A stretch of DNA of 64,000 nt from Rhea pennata (Eukaryota > Chordata > Aves > Rheiformes > Rheidae), in the NCBI RefSeq assembly GCF_028389875.1, contig NC_084669.1, forward strand, positions 30,430,567 to 30,494,566. Direction: 5' to 3'. The position numbers were made by a program, and so were the translations under genes. Shown here piece by piece: positions 23,385-35,777 of the stretch; position 1 is the stretch's first letter; each line of letters begins with the position of its first letter. Under the pieces are notes generated by a model. It did not search any database. It was not told where the DNA came from and was given only the letters and a program-made list of their open reading frames with translations.

Positions 23385-23515
23385 AAGCACATTCAAGATC
23401 GAAATAGACAAAGTCCTAAGAAACCTGCCTGTGATCTCAAAGCTGTCTCTGCTTGGAGCAGGAGCTTGGACTAGATGCTCTTCCAAGGTCCCTTCCAACT
23501 TGAATGATTTAATTA
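23385..23515 (+). mobile_element. CR1 LINE, old 3' tail fragment, plus strand
   Basis: A diverged piece of CR1 3' tail: GGAGCAGGAGCTTGGACTAG, then CCAAGGTCCCTTCCAACTTG. It ends without a clean ATTCTGTG octamer and looks older than the copy 0.8 kb upstream. Confidence 0.75.
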
Positions 23516-24614
23516 TTTTGTTTGCATCATTTTTGTTTTCATTCAGTATTACCAATGAGAACTTTTCACATAACTTCTTCTCATCCTAAGCCTCAAAAAA
23601 AGGCTAGACTGTGCAGCCATTACCATGATTTTGTAGTATTGAACCATTTTTTTATTGGTTTAATGGGATCTGCACTATTCTTTGAAACAAAGTAAACGGG
23701 AATCACTTTTGAAGTCAGCCACAAAAGCGATCCCTCTGTTCTACAAGTGAGGTTATATGTACATGTGTGTACATATACGCAGATCTTTTGTAGAAAGCAA
23801 CAGAAAAGTTTTAAAGTGCAAGTCTAAAAACAATCCGTCTCAGAAGATTTAGAATGAGTTTGTGCACTTATCTCACCAATTTCCACATCAAGTTTGCTTA
23901 GTTTATGAGTTAAAAAGAAAGTCAGTCCTTCCAGTTCAGCATAGATGAGTGAGGTTCTGCCAGTCTCATGCATTGTTGACAGGAATAAAGCTGAGGACCT
24001 TAAAACTGCCCAATCCCATTAACCTTCATTTGCACAAACGTTTGCCCTTGCTAAAGCTTAATTGGTAAATATTCTGCAGCTGGAAAAAGGCTCCCACTCC
24101 TTTCCCTATTCTGTATTAAAACCACAGGGCAGGGCTCAAGCATTAAGCCATAATTTCTGAAGAGGTAGCATTTTAGATGTACAGAAGGACAGCAGTCCCA
24201 AAGGGATCTTTTCATTAATTGAGACTTCTGTTGCTACAGGTAATTTCTCTGAAATGATCTTTACTCTAAGGATCTGTAGCAGCTTTTGTAAAGGGAAGAG
24301 AGGACTTCCCCTACCATCCATTGAAGAAATGATAAAGATATTCCTACAGGTCAGTTCTGAAGATCTGAACTTACATCCGAACTATCAGCTATTGTGGCTT
24401 CAGATTCATTCAACAGTTTTAACCCATCCATAAAAAATATTGCATCAAAGGTCTTAACCAGAGACTGGCTCACTTAATATCTCTCAGCTCACTGCCTTCT
24501 CACTGTGTCCCTCCTGCAGAAATTCCAAAACACTGTACTCCAGTGTTTATTTTCATTCCTCTTGCCTTTGCTTTCATACAAAAAAGATAAGCTCTCTTGT
24601 CACAGAAACATCTC

Positions 24615-24674
24615 AAAAAAAAGAAAAAAAAAAGAAAAAAAAAAGAAAAGAAAAAGAAAAAGAGAGAGAGAGAT
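24615..24674. repeat. A-rich tract passing into (GA)n
   Basis: Blocks of A with single G interruptions, ending in about six GA units. Confidence 0.9.
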
Positions 24675-25231
24675 TGGTTGTTTCAGACCTCCTGGAATTT
24701 TAAATAGCTCAAAAAGAAAATACGAAGCTTTTTCACATATGATACTGTACACACATATACCCTTACAGTTTACACTAGGCACACACAAGAAAAACCCAAC
24801 ATTCTCTGGGAAACATACATCATTACATGCTAACTATTAATATACGCTCAAGTAAATATTGAGGATGTTACCTTAAGAAAGAGTATCAACATAAGCTTAT
24901 CATATTAGGTGGTGGTGGGGAAGTAGTTTCAGGACTATCATAAGACTGCTTTCTACATGTCTATTTGTAGATTAAGTCAGTGTACAGATCCCCTTTAGCA
25001 AAGGCCAAAATTCGTCATCCTATTTTGTTTGCAATTCCCCCCCCATATTTGTATCACTTATTACTGTACAATGAAACTGCAAAAATTAATTAAAACACCA
25101 GTGCCCACAAACCTTGTGGACCTGCTCATGGTCACAGGAAATAAATAAATAAAGTGATGCTGATACAGAAGAGCAGAGTAAAACATCATTTGCAGCCTAT
25201 AATTTGTTCCATATTGTTGTCCTGGAATGAT

Positions 25232-25259
25232 TTTGGACTACGCACTTTGGACTACGCAC
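25232..25259. repeat. Perfect 14-bp tandem duplication
   Basis: TTTGGACTACGCAC occurs twice in direct succession without mismatch, which suggests a recent local slip or duplication. Confidence 0.9.
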
Positions 25260-27239
25260 AGCAAAATATTGTGTATATCTACCAAAGATGAACTTTTGCT
25301 TCCCCTAGGAAATAAGAGGATTTTCCCATGACTTGAAGGCCACTTGTGACAATAACAACGTGACACAAGAACAAAAGTAGAAATTTTATTTCATCTGTGT
25401 TCTAGAAGTATTTTTTTTTTTAACAAATCAGAAAATGAATAAATACTACTAACAACTTTCTCTGTTTCCTGGACCTTTGAATGTGTCTTTTTGAGTCTGC
25501 GTTCTCTTGCAAACCGCGTAACAGCCTCCAATACCCACTGCTAGGGGCTAGTCAAATATGCTTTTCATTTTTAAAACATTAACTATAGGGGAAAGGAATG
25601 GAGAATTCAGTCTGTTTAAGGTCCAAAAGAACTGCTGAAGGAGGAAGAGAATTTTGCTGCACAGGTCTGTGCTGCACAGATCTAACAAGCTTGCAGACAG
25701 GTGCAACGTTATCTCACTTGCACAGCAAATACCTCTGCTTACCTGCAGTGTTTAAAAGCTCTCTCTCATTTATACCATTTTGTGATTGCTCTCAGCAGAG
25801 GGAAAAATTAAATTTCATAAGGATAATGATCACAAATGTCATTTTTTTCTCTCTTAACCTCTCCCTCATACATTCTTATCTTTTAAGTGCATTTCAAAAA
25901 TACGTAGCTTACTATGGAAGGAGAACATGTATTCAGAGTTTTAATTTGGTGTGGTTACTTAACGAGGGAATTAGGACCTTTAGTATTGTACACCAGCTCA
26001 AATACCACAATAGTGCAAACAACTGATCAATTATGCAGTTACTGAACTGTAACCACAGTTCCCTCTAAAGTTCAGCTACAATAAAAATTGTCTGGATGTC
26101 AAAATCAATAAAACCCTATAATCAGAGAAGAGTGTTTTTAAAGAGGAACTGAGCTATAACATGAAACTCTCCTCTCCTCCTCCTTCATAAATGAAATCTT
26201 CCAGGTCTTTGAACTCAGGTTTTACTGCAGTTTTGGTCTAGCAAACACTCAGACACACACTTAACTTTAAATATGCAGACAAGCATTTGCAGGCCTTAAT
26301 CAGCATCTCTAAACCTTAGTGTGAGGAAATCACTGATATTTTTAAATCAGATGAATATTTTGAAATCTGAGTTACTGGAAAAGAAATAGTTATCAATCTT
26401 TACATGGTTTGCCTTACCTATGTACAAGCTCAGTGTCTTAAAAAATGTATTTATCTCATCATTATCTTCGCAGTTACATTTCATAGAGTTCTATAAGCAG
26501 AAACAACTGCCTTCTCTCTCTTCCCCAAAGTGCATCACCTCAAATCCTTACTTTTAATCACAGAAAGTTATAAGCTACGACATACATCTAAAGCAGCCTT
26601 TTACTACGGTTTCTGATTTAAACCACTGGCTCCAAGAAAAATAAAAAGCCAAAACAAAACAGATCTTCAAGTTTGAAAAGGACAAGTTTCTGCCTGGCAG
26701 AAAATTTTTTGAGTCATTCTAAATGGTGATTAATCAAAGAAGAGAAATGAGCATGACAAAGCCGAGAGTCAAAAGGCGCTGAAATATTTTTCAGTTTTTC
26801 TTTGGTGTCAGGTACGAACTTCTTAGAGCAAAAAAACAACCCATGTGGTACCCAATGGCAGAACACAAGGGAAACCATTCTGACAGATTAGCAGAAAAAA
26901 ATAACAACATAAAGCTATACAATTTACTCCTCTCTTCCTTTTCTTAGTATAAAAACCACCACATGTGCAAAATATAACAAATAAGCACCTTTATAAGCTT
27001 GTGGGTGTCTAGAGAAACAAGACGAACAACATTACAGTCGTCACCCCCCCCCCAGAAATAGTGACAAGTATATTCTATAAACACATGTTAAAAGACAAAT
27101 AGGTAGTACACATCTAAGTGAAAGACACCATCATAGGAAAAAAAAATTACCATCTGCAAAAACAAATCAGATTTGGTGAAAGCTCAGAGCCTTAGACCCT
27201 GCCTTTTTAGCAGAAAACTCCCCAATTTCTTTCCCCTTT

Positions 27240-28000
27240 CGGTCCAGCTGTCACCCCCCTGCTGCCGATGCAGCACTTACAGAAGCCTGGGTCTGTCTCT
27301 GTGCAGCTCCTCTCCCTTGCCCTCATCTGCTCGGTGACTCTCAAAGACCTGCTTGCAACCGGAGGGGACTCGGTGTCCTTACAGGAGGCGAGGGAGCGGG
27401 CAAGGCGCGCCTCCCGTCCTCCTCACCTTCCCCCTGCTCGGGGGCTGCACAGCCAGCTCTCCCCTCCGAGTTACGCGGAGGGGGTTTCAAATGGATGCTC
27501 AGAAACTGAAGGAGAACAAAAGCCAAAAAGAGTTCAGGTTTCCCTCGGAAACCGGGCTCCCTGATCTGCCTGATGCTGCTGGCACTAAGGTGGGTAGGTG
27601 GTAAGGGAAGCAGGGGGCTGGTAAAGAGCACTGACGCCAAGAGAGGGAGAGATGGGGGCTCCTCTGCCTGGAGGTGACGCCCCTTCCTGCCCCCCCTTGG
27701 CTGGAGAGGAAACAAAATGGAGCCCAGGAGGGAGGGAGGGAGAGAGATAATCCTGCTGCTTCATCTGATTAGAGAAGCGGGGCCTGTGCAGAGCCAGCAG
27801 CTCCGCCAGGGAAGCCCACGGAGGGGAGGCAAAGAGGGGCAGGAAGAGGAGGAGCAGATGGAGGAGGAAAAGAAGTGAGAAGGGAAAAAGGATAGTGATA
27901 AAAGCTACATGAAGGAGCTGGTACCCGGGCCAGGCTGCCCTGGATGCATTCACTTTCTACCTTCATACAAATGGGAAAACGCCAGTAGGAAATACACACT
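27240..28000. promoter_or_regulatory. GC-rich block with CpGs, possible alternative promoter
   Basis: A local rise in G+C with scattered CpGs (densest at 27.37-27.50 kb) inside an otherwise AT-rich 31-kb stretch. Purine-rich runs at 27.73-27.88 kb follow. Splice-donor-like words exist on both strands (minus GGGAAG|GTGAGG near 27.43 kb; plus CACTAAG|GTGGGT near 27.59 kb). Open frames of 80-150 codons here are stop-poor noise and are not called. It could be a GPRIN2 alternative first exon or an enhancer; no direct proof. Confidence 0.3.
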
Positions 28001-31000
28001 GCTTCTAGTACCCCAGAATAAAAAAGGAAAAAAACCACCAGCACCACTAGCAGCAAAGCCAAGCACCCAAAAAATCAGAATGCATCAGTCATACGCATGC
28101 ATAGATTGGGAGCAGGGATGTCCCAATGGATGCAAAAGAGTGAGATCATTGGAGCTAGGGAGGAGAGAGGATAAGAGCAGCAGGCTACAAACAAGTGCTT
28201 ACTTTGTGGTGGACAGGACACAACCCAGAACAAATTTGCTGTTGCAAAAGTGGCTTTGTAGGGTGCCATGTCCCCACGCCCACCCAGGGGAAACACAGTT
28301 GTTTAGCGTGGGGGACAGACTACACCATCTGTCCTGCCTGGGAACAAGGAGTCCAACTCCATGAGGCCTGGGAAGACACGTGAGGTGCTGGCACCCACCA
28401 CCGTGCACTACTGCAGCAAGAATGGGCACGCATCTCTTTTGTGAAGATAAATCTGTTCTTTCACTTACTTTTATTGACTGCTCAGCTTAGCGCTTTCCCA
28501 TCAGTCCTGCATTTTCTCTACAAAACAAGCCACCTTCTTCTTCCTTTAGGGTTATTTCCCTCCATTTAGGGCTTTGCACAAGACAGGCTGGTTGGACCTG
28601 TAATGGGGCAAGAAGGATGCTATAACTTCAGAAAATAACCCCTTCAAGTCCTCTTTCTTTCTGTTCAGGAAGGAGTCAATATTTTTACTTTGTTCCTAAG
28701 CCTTCATTCCAGTACCCTCCCATCACACCTAGCTCAGCCGGGAGAAAGGGGCTGAGATCCCCCTCCTGCTGCTTTCAGGAATATGAGGTCGGTCTCCACG
28801 TCTTCATAATGGGCTGCAAAAAAACATGCGATTTCCTATGTGCTTCCAGGCTTTGCTCCTGAGAAACTGGGGCACACTGAGAAATGCTGCAGCTCAGGAA
28901 GCACATCAGGGGTTAACAGCCTTACATTGCTCAGCAGCTGCTTTAAAGGGTTTTGTTCTACTTGCTGTGTTTGTTACAGCACTAAAGCAGAGTAGCCACT
29001 TCAAGTGAGCTGCTTGTGCTCACCTTAGGCATCCTGTAATTCTGGAAACAAGTTCCTCAAACCAGTCTCTTCCAGAGCACCCTTACTGGTGCTCCCAGTG
29101 GCCCAGGAAGATGCCTGACCAGCTATAACAGACTGTGTAGGGAGGGGGCAACTCTACACCATTTCATCCCTTGGCTGAGGCAATGAGACACATCCCTGGC
29201 ACCCATGGATATCCCAGCTTCGTTCTGTGAGTGCCTGTGGCCAGCTATGAAACAACCCGACACACTAGTCACCTTCCAAAGGCATCTTCCAAACCTGGTA
29301 ACGTTCCAGGGACACACACAGAAAACAGTGTGAGGAGAATACCACACTTTTTTTCTAAACCCTCTGTGGAAAGAAGTAACACAGCTTTCCCATTCTGGAT
29401 TTGCTATGTACAGCAAAGTTATCAATTTTCATTAAAAGCAGCAGAGTGTGCCTCGGCAACTGAGATGCTTGTGACTGATTTTCAGAAAAGGCAGACATTT
29501 CTAGAACTCATGCTTGCTCCCATCACATTTTAGGAGGTGTTTTTCAGACAACCAGAAAAGGTGTACAAAAGAAAAAAAGCACAATAATTAAAGGAAACTT
29601 GGGGCGGGGAGGGAGGAAACTAGAAAAATCCAGAGGGTAAGCAGGTGCCCAAAGGAAAACAAAGCATTCTTTAAGAGTACAGGGGGGATTTAAGAAGGAA
29701 AAAACTGTAAGACGAACTTCCTGAAATAGTACAAACTATCTCAAAAGGCTACATTTCCAGGCACCTGTAACAATGCTATAGGGATGCAGCTTTTAGTTGT
29801 AGATATGTTTCACATCTAAAGAGAAAAGGCATAAGGTTTCTAAAATCCAAATTTGGAGAGTTTATTCTGTGTTTGTCTTTAACAAAGTTCACAGCTAAAG
29901 AAATCTGAAAATGCAGTATCTTCAGATACATTAGGTTAAATCCAGACAACGTTGGTGAATTTCTTTTGGGAGAAGAAGGGAAAAATTGTTTTTCAACAAG
30001 ATCTTTGCTGAACAGTTCTGCTGCTATAGCTCATCCTGACTAGCATTCATTTCCCCTGAGAACTCCACCTACGGTTTTAACATGTGAGAATTTACTTAAT
30101 TTCAGGAAATTTAGGTCCGAGCCCCGAGTCATAGAAAAGCGCTTTCAAAAGTAGCTTTTAATAATCCAGATGCCTGAAAAATCGCAAGAAAGCAAGCCGT
30201 ATGACTTTGAGCTGCTTTGTGATGTGAGGGAAGGCCGTCAGCCCTGCTTGCCCATTAAGAAGGGCACCACTGGGCAGAGCTGTCAGACCTGCAGATCAGT
30301 CCATAGGAGCAGGCGTTTGTCACCCCGTCCCCAACCAGCCAAGCTGGGCTTTGGCATTCAAGACAGCAGAAGCCCAGTCCTTGCCCCCAAAGGACTTTGC
30401 CTCACCCAAGATTCACTAAGTACACTTTGAGTGGGAAAATCATCCTGATTTTTGAATTCTCACTCATGAGTCCTGAAACCTTGTACTAAAATGCCACCCT
30501 CCTTTCCATTTATAACTCTACAGTCTTTCCTTGGTGTGCCTGGACTGCTGCCTTCTATAGCAGCTTTTTCTTACTTTTTCTTACCTGCCTAGACTGCAGG
30601 TGTCAAAACCTCTCCACGAGGCTTGAACTTCCTGTGCTCTGCTGCTGGCAGAGCTGCTGCCAGGTTTCTCCACCACCGAGATGGCAGAGCCAGCCGTCCC
30701 CAGCTGTGCACGGCCCCGCTGGAAGTTGCTTGCAGTGTGGTCATCCAGCTCTGCCCCTGCTGTGCGAGGGTGGCACCTCTCCTCGGGGCGGGTGGGCACA
30801 CACACATACTCTGCTACGGCTGAAGGCTCTGTATGTGAAACCCTGGAAGGCTGGTGTTCGCCATCTGACTATTCAAAGGCACTTAAGCCAGTGAAGCTGC
30901 AACCTGCAGCCAGGCCAATTTTAGCTTAATGCACTTCTGAAATACATTGTAGCCTAGGAAAATAATGTAGCCCTCCAGGAACAATACCCAGTCCTATAAA

Positions 31001-33459
31001 CAACATTGCTCATTTGCCTGAATGTCATCTGCCACAGTCAATTTGGATCAAGTCTCGAGTATCTCCATTGTAAACTACTTCTGTGCATTCCTGAACAGGA
31101 ACAGCACTTTAATGCAGTTTGAGCCTTCAAAATAATAGCGAAGGCACCAAACCTATTACTCATATATAATCAGTCAGAAGTGCTCCACTTTGAACATTGC
31201 TAATCTCCTTTACTAAAACTGGCATTCTATTTAAAGTGCCAGATTTGCAATTTTTTCTTGTGCCTGGATATCCAAGCGAGTGCCAGTCAGTCAGGTATAG
31301 CTAGTGCAGAGCAGGAGTTTTTGTGTGTGCTCTAGGCGAACGAAATGTCTCTGAAAGTACAGGACTGACAGCCACCTTCAAATTGATGTTAAACTTCAAA
31401 TTCAAATTTTAGATAAACATGCAACAATTGTAGTGAAAGGATGATTTACAAATAGAATCCATCTGATTACATATTAATGCTCTACTCTAGAAAGCAGTAT
31501 CATTTATGTATAAACGCTTAACTTACGAAAAAGTCTGAAACCGTAGATCTCTCACGTACACGAGTTCCTCAAGAAAACATGCTCTTACTTTTTGTACTCT
31601 AAATTTTCAGACTTCCCAGTACTAAGAACTAGACCCACACAGGGACTTAGTAAAATAATGCTTAACTATCTACATCTAAATAATCCTCAGAATCACTGCC
31701 CACTTCTATTTATTACTAAAAATATGACTTTAGATTATATGACTTTAATGGATTAATTTAATCCAATGAGTATTCTGTGTTACAATAACCGAAGACCAAA
31801 CCGTTCACCATAGAGATCCTTATTGCCTGAGTAGCAATACAAAGCATATAACAAACAGCCTAATAAAAAGTTACGGTTAAAAAGCAGTAATGGCCTTATT
31901 CTTCAAGGAGTCACTATACATATAACACAATTGATCAATGGAAAAAAGCCATTCTTGAACACCTAATTAATGATATGCCAGGCTTAGGGGAGGCCTGTAT
32001 ATTTATTTTCAGAAAAGAACAGCTATCAGACATTGAGCAGCATGCTAGTTTCTACTTCTGTCTGAGAGAAGGTAACAGCTGGTTAGACAGACTAGTTGTA
32101 GCAAGTATGGTCTATGAATAAGCCTCTACTCTGTCATTTTATTTTTCTGTGAAAAGAAGGAAGACGATTTGTGTGGGCTTATCTCATCTACTGGTTTCAT
32201 AAATTTATTACTGAAATTTGGCAGGTCATCTAGATTCATCTTCCTTGAGAATAATGCTGTAATACTACTGGCGTGACTTCTTTCAAGCAGCAGCATGGAT
32301 GTGGTACTCTTTTCTTTGAGGGATTATTCATTCTGAAAGCCTTCAGGCTTTTTAGTATTATGAAGGCTGGTATTTTTAAGCCGTGTCATCTCCTTTCTTT
32401 TTCCATCTTGGATTTAAGAGCAGCTTTCTCAACAAAGCAGACTAGCTCTGCTTCTATTTTGCCTTGGCAGTTTGCAAGGCAGCCTGCTGATACAAGCAAT
32501 TTCAAAGACCTCAGAAATGACTACACAGCTACTTTTTTTGTTGTTTTGTCAAAGGAATGGGACAATAGCTGATTCCCTCTTTTATGCAGTTATGACACAA
32601 AATCTTAAATCTCATCTTAAAATCAAGGGACTGTCACATGGGCACTATGCTCTCACTTCCCTTTCACACAGATCTCATTTCCTCCCATGCACCAGCACCA
32701 GAGTGTCTCCCTTGTTTTCTACGATTGGTTTAATATCCAACAGCAAAAAGCAGTAATTAATGGCAGGAAAAAAAACCCACAAAGCTAATTTCTGGGTAGC
32801 TTTAAGCCGCCTTTCATGCAATAAAGGTTTTGTCCTTTTTGAGAATTTAATCACATGTTTAGCTTTGCTTTGTGTTTCATTGCTAGTCTTCCATCTGTTC
32901 TGTTATTCTCAACTGGAAATGAGGAAGCAAGAGAGCACCATGTGAGCCAGGGGGGCTCCCAGGGCCCGCTCCCAGACTCCCAGAGAAACAGCACAAAACA
33001 TTATGCTTGCTGAAGTCACCAATAATACCGTCCTATACGACTTTTCTTCCACCAATATACTCCTGCAAATGTGTGTTTGAAGTCTTTCAAAAACATATTC
33101 ATGTATATAGCACTACTCCTTAGCTCCCATTTCTGAATGGGTAATTCAAAGAGTTACTTGGTCTTTAGATAGCAAATAGAAACAGAAGTATGTGTGTCTT
33201 TTCTGGGTCCCAGCTGTTGCTTGCTGCTTAGTGCTCTGTGTACTGTGGAATAAGTCGGTCTGCTCTTCCGACAATTAGCTCTATTTAATGGGAGACAAGC
33301 ATCTAAATAAAGTAGACTTAACTCTGATGCCTCAGTTTCCACATGTAAAATGAAGGAAACAAGATCAACAAAAAAATGGAGAAAGCACTGGGGAAGACAT
33401 CATACCAGAGGGAAGCACTGCAGCCTGGAAGCATGATTTCCAATCCTTATGAACTTTGG

Positions 33460-33481
33460 AAAAACAAAACAAAACAAAACA
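33460..33481. repeat. (AAAAC)n microsatellite
   Basis: Four consecutive AAAAC units. Confidence 0.9.
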
Positions 33482-35303
33482 GAATAACGTGGTTACCTGG
33501 TGGCCTGTGGACCATGGATTGAGCTCAATGCTCTTGTCCAGTCTCCTTTTCCCTGGACAATGTACTGGTCTCCCTAAATTCTCTCAGATGAAGTGAATGG
33601 CCAGTCCAAGATGTGCTGAGGAGAGAATATGATGGAGTAAAAGCGTGAGGAAGGACAGAGATTGATCATAGCTTCAGGAAAGTTGGGGTAATTTGAAGAG
33701 AACTTAGATACGGTCTCTGTGTCTGCTGCTTATAGTGGACCATCTTCATAATAGGGATAATCCTTGTTTGAAACAAAACCAAAATTATTACGCAACTAAT
33801 ATACCAGGGTAACGTTCCAAATTAGACACAAGCAGAGAGTAACAGTGCTGCATGTTAAATAAGACCTGTGCACCTATAAAGTAGTGTGCACAGATTTCAG
33901 AGGAGCCCCATAGCAAGGAAATAATGCTATTTCAAGTGTAACCAGTGCCAGCAAGAGTTCAGTAGGATGGAACGTAAGCTCTAGGCTAGCTCTGCCTTCA
34001 ATAATCTGCAGAGCTGACTCTGTGACAGATTGAAGTGCAGTAACAGTGTTTATGCAACTCAATTTTGTTCTAATCTATTAGTTTATGTAACCTTTGCTCA
34101 TGGACATGCTGACTCATAGTTCTCAGGAACCTACAAGAAAAATCTCCTTTTTTTTTTTTTTTAAAATCCCTCCCACTCAGCCTGTTTGCTATACAAAAAA
34201 AAAAGATAGTCATCATGCTCTATTTCATTCTCTTTGAAGAAAAATCAGGTTGAAAAGGAAAAAAGGTAACGACTCAAGTCCTAAAAAGTGCCTTTCCCCG
34301 CACATAAAAACAAACTCATAACAAACTGAGTAATGGGAAGGTATATGCCCTTTAAATTAGCGTTTCCAACTGCCATGTGAACCATTCAAACTACCCTGTG
34401 AATGCCAGTCTGAAAAACTTTACTTAGCTCCTACAGAAAAAATTGCTTTCTAGCACTCAAACGTTACCTTTCTCAGTAGAATGGTGCAACAATACCTGGC
34501 AAAGTTACTCTGACTCTTCTTAGCTTTAAGGATTTAATTTAAGTCTTTCCATTGCTCTTGTATTTCTTAGAAAACCTGCACATATACTTCCTGTAAGAAG
34601 CCAGCAACAGGACCAGAAAATATTTAGCGTTCTGGCTCTAGCAGTCATAGTTTCAATAATTACTGCCTCAAGCCTGCCCACATCAGCTCATTTTGGTTCT
34701 TCCTCCGAGAGTTTACCCCTCGGTACTTACAGTACTCAGTACAAGCCCCTCAGGCTTGTTCGTCTGGCTAGGCTCTAACCTAGATTTGTGAAAGGATTTG
34801 AATTAAAATGAACTCATTTTGGATTTTTTTTGCTAGTGATGGAATACTTCATGTTCATGTTGCCCTAACTGCAAGTATTTTGTCAGTGTCGATTGCTGAA
34901 GCTCCTAGATTTGTCCATTTACAGTACTCCTGCTAGTCTACAACTCGGGAAACATTCCCTTTCCATCAGCACTAGGGCAGCTCCAGGGAATCCAGCACAA
35001 TTAGCCAGTATCAATAAAGCCCGGAGGAGACTAAGCCTGTTGTTACTGAGCTGATGAACCCAAGTCGGATTCTTTTCTCAGTTCCATTCATGGCCCTCTG
35101 CAGATGTTTCTGGAAATTGGCCAGATGTGATTTACTATCAGCTAGACTGGCTGAGTTGAATACATCACCTACCAGACAAAGCAGGTGCTTCCGAAAAACT
35201 ATTTCTATGCAGATGCCTGCAGTACCAACAAAATCAGTGGACAATAAGGTCAAAGACGGAAACCTTTAGCTAATTTAAGTTTTCCATCAAGTAGCTCTAC
35301 TTG

Positions 35304-35321
35304 TTTAATTAATTAATTAAT
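35304..35321. repeat. (TTAA)n tract
   Basis: Four TTAA units in a row, self-complementary. Confidence 0.9.
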
Positions 35322-35748
35322 CAGAATACGTGGATTAATGTATCAAATTCTTATTTGTAATTCTTGTGCAACCCAACTAGACTCTACACAACAAAATTTT
35401 GTCTAATATTAATCAATAGCATTTTAAAAAATGTTTTAGTGCTAATGGAAAATTAACAGATGCAAAACAAAATGTCCACCTTATTCATCGAACAGGCTGC
35501 ATACAGGCTATCAAATGTCTATGAAGATCTCTCCAGCTGTGCTTACAGTATTCACTACATTTGTTAGCAGACGGTCAACATTCGTTAGAAAGATTGTTCA
35601 AGCAACCCATAATTTCAATTTCCAATTTCTCAAAGGTCTGCAATAAAGAACAAGTTTTCTTTAAAACAGAGCATACTTTATTACATTGTGGCAGAAACAT
35701 AATATTTATCTGCCAAGATTTTTTTCTTTAGAATTACTATGTAATTCT

Positions 35749-35777
35749 TTTTAAGATGCTCAACCAGCATCTTAAAA
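35749..35777. repeat. Hairpin with 12-bp perfect arms
   Basis: TTTTAAGATGCT and its exact reverse complement AGCATCTTAAAA flank the 5-base spacer CAACC. A second small inverted repeat (AGTAGTA...TACTACT) follows at once. Confidence 0.85.

Larger units (their letters stand above)
22581..27239. other. Probable intron / intergenic, part 2
   Basis: No recognised coding exon. Apart from the old CR1 tail at 23.4 kb, it holds an A/GA-rich tract at 24615-24674 and a tandem duplication at 25232-25259. Confidence 0.45.

Noticed and set aside
27268..28430. Several 60-150-codon frames on both strands
   Set aside because: Overlapping and mutually antisense, no family motif, and the peptides are low-complexity (Pro/Leu/Ser or Gly/Glu).
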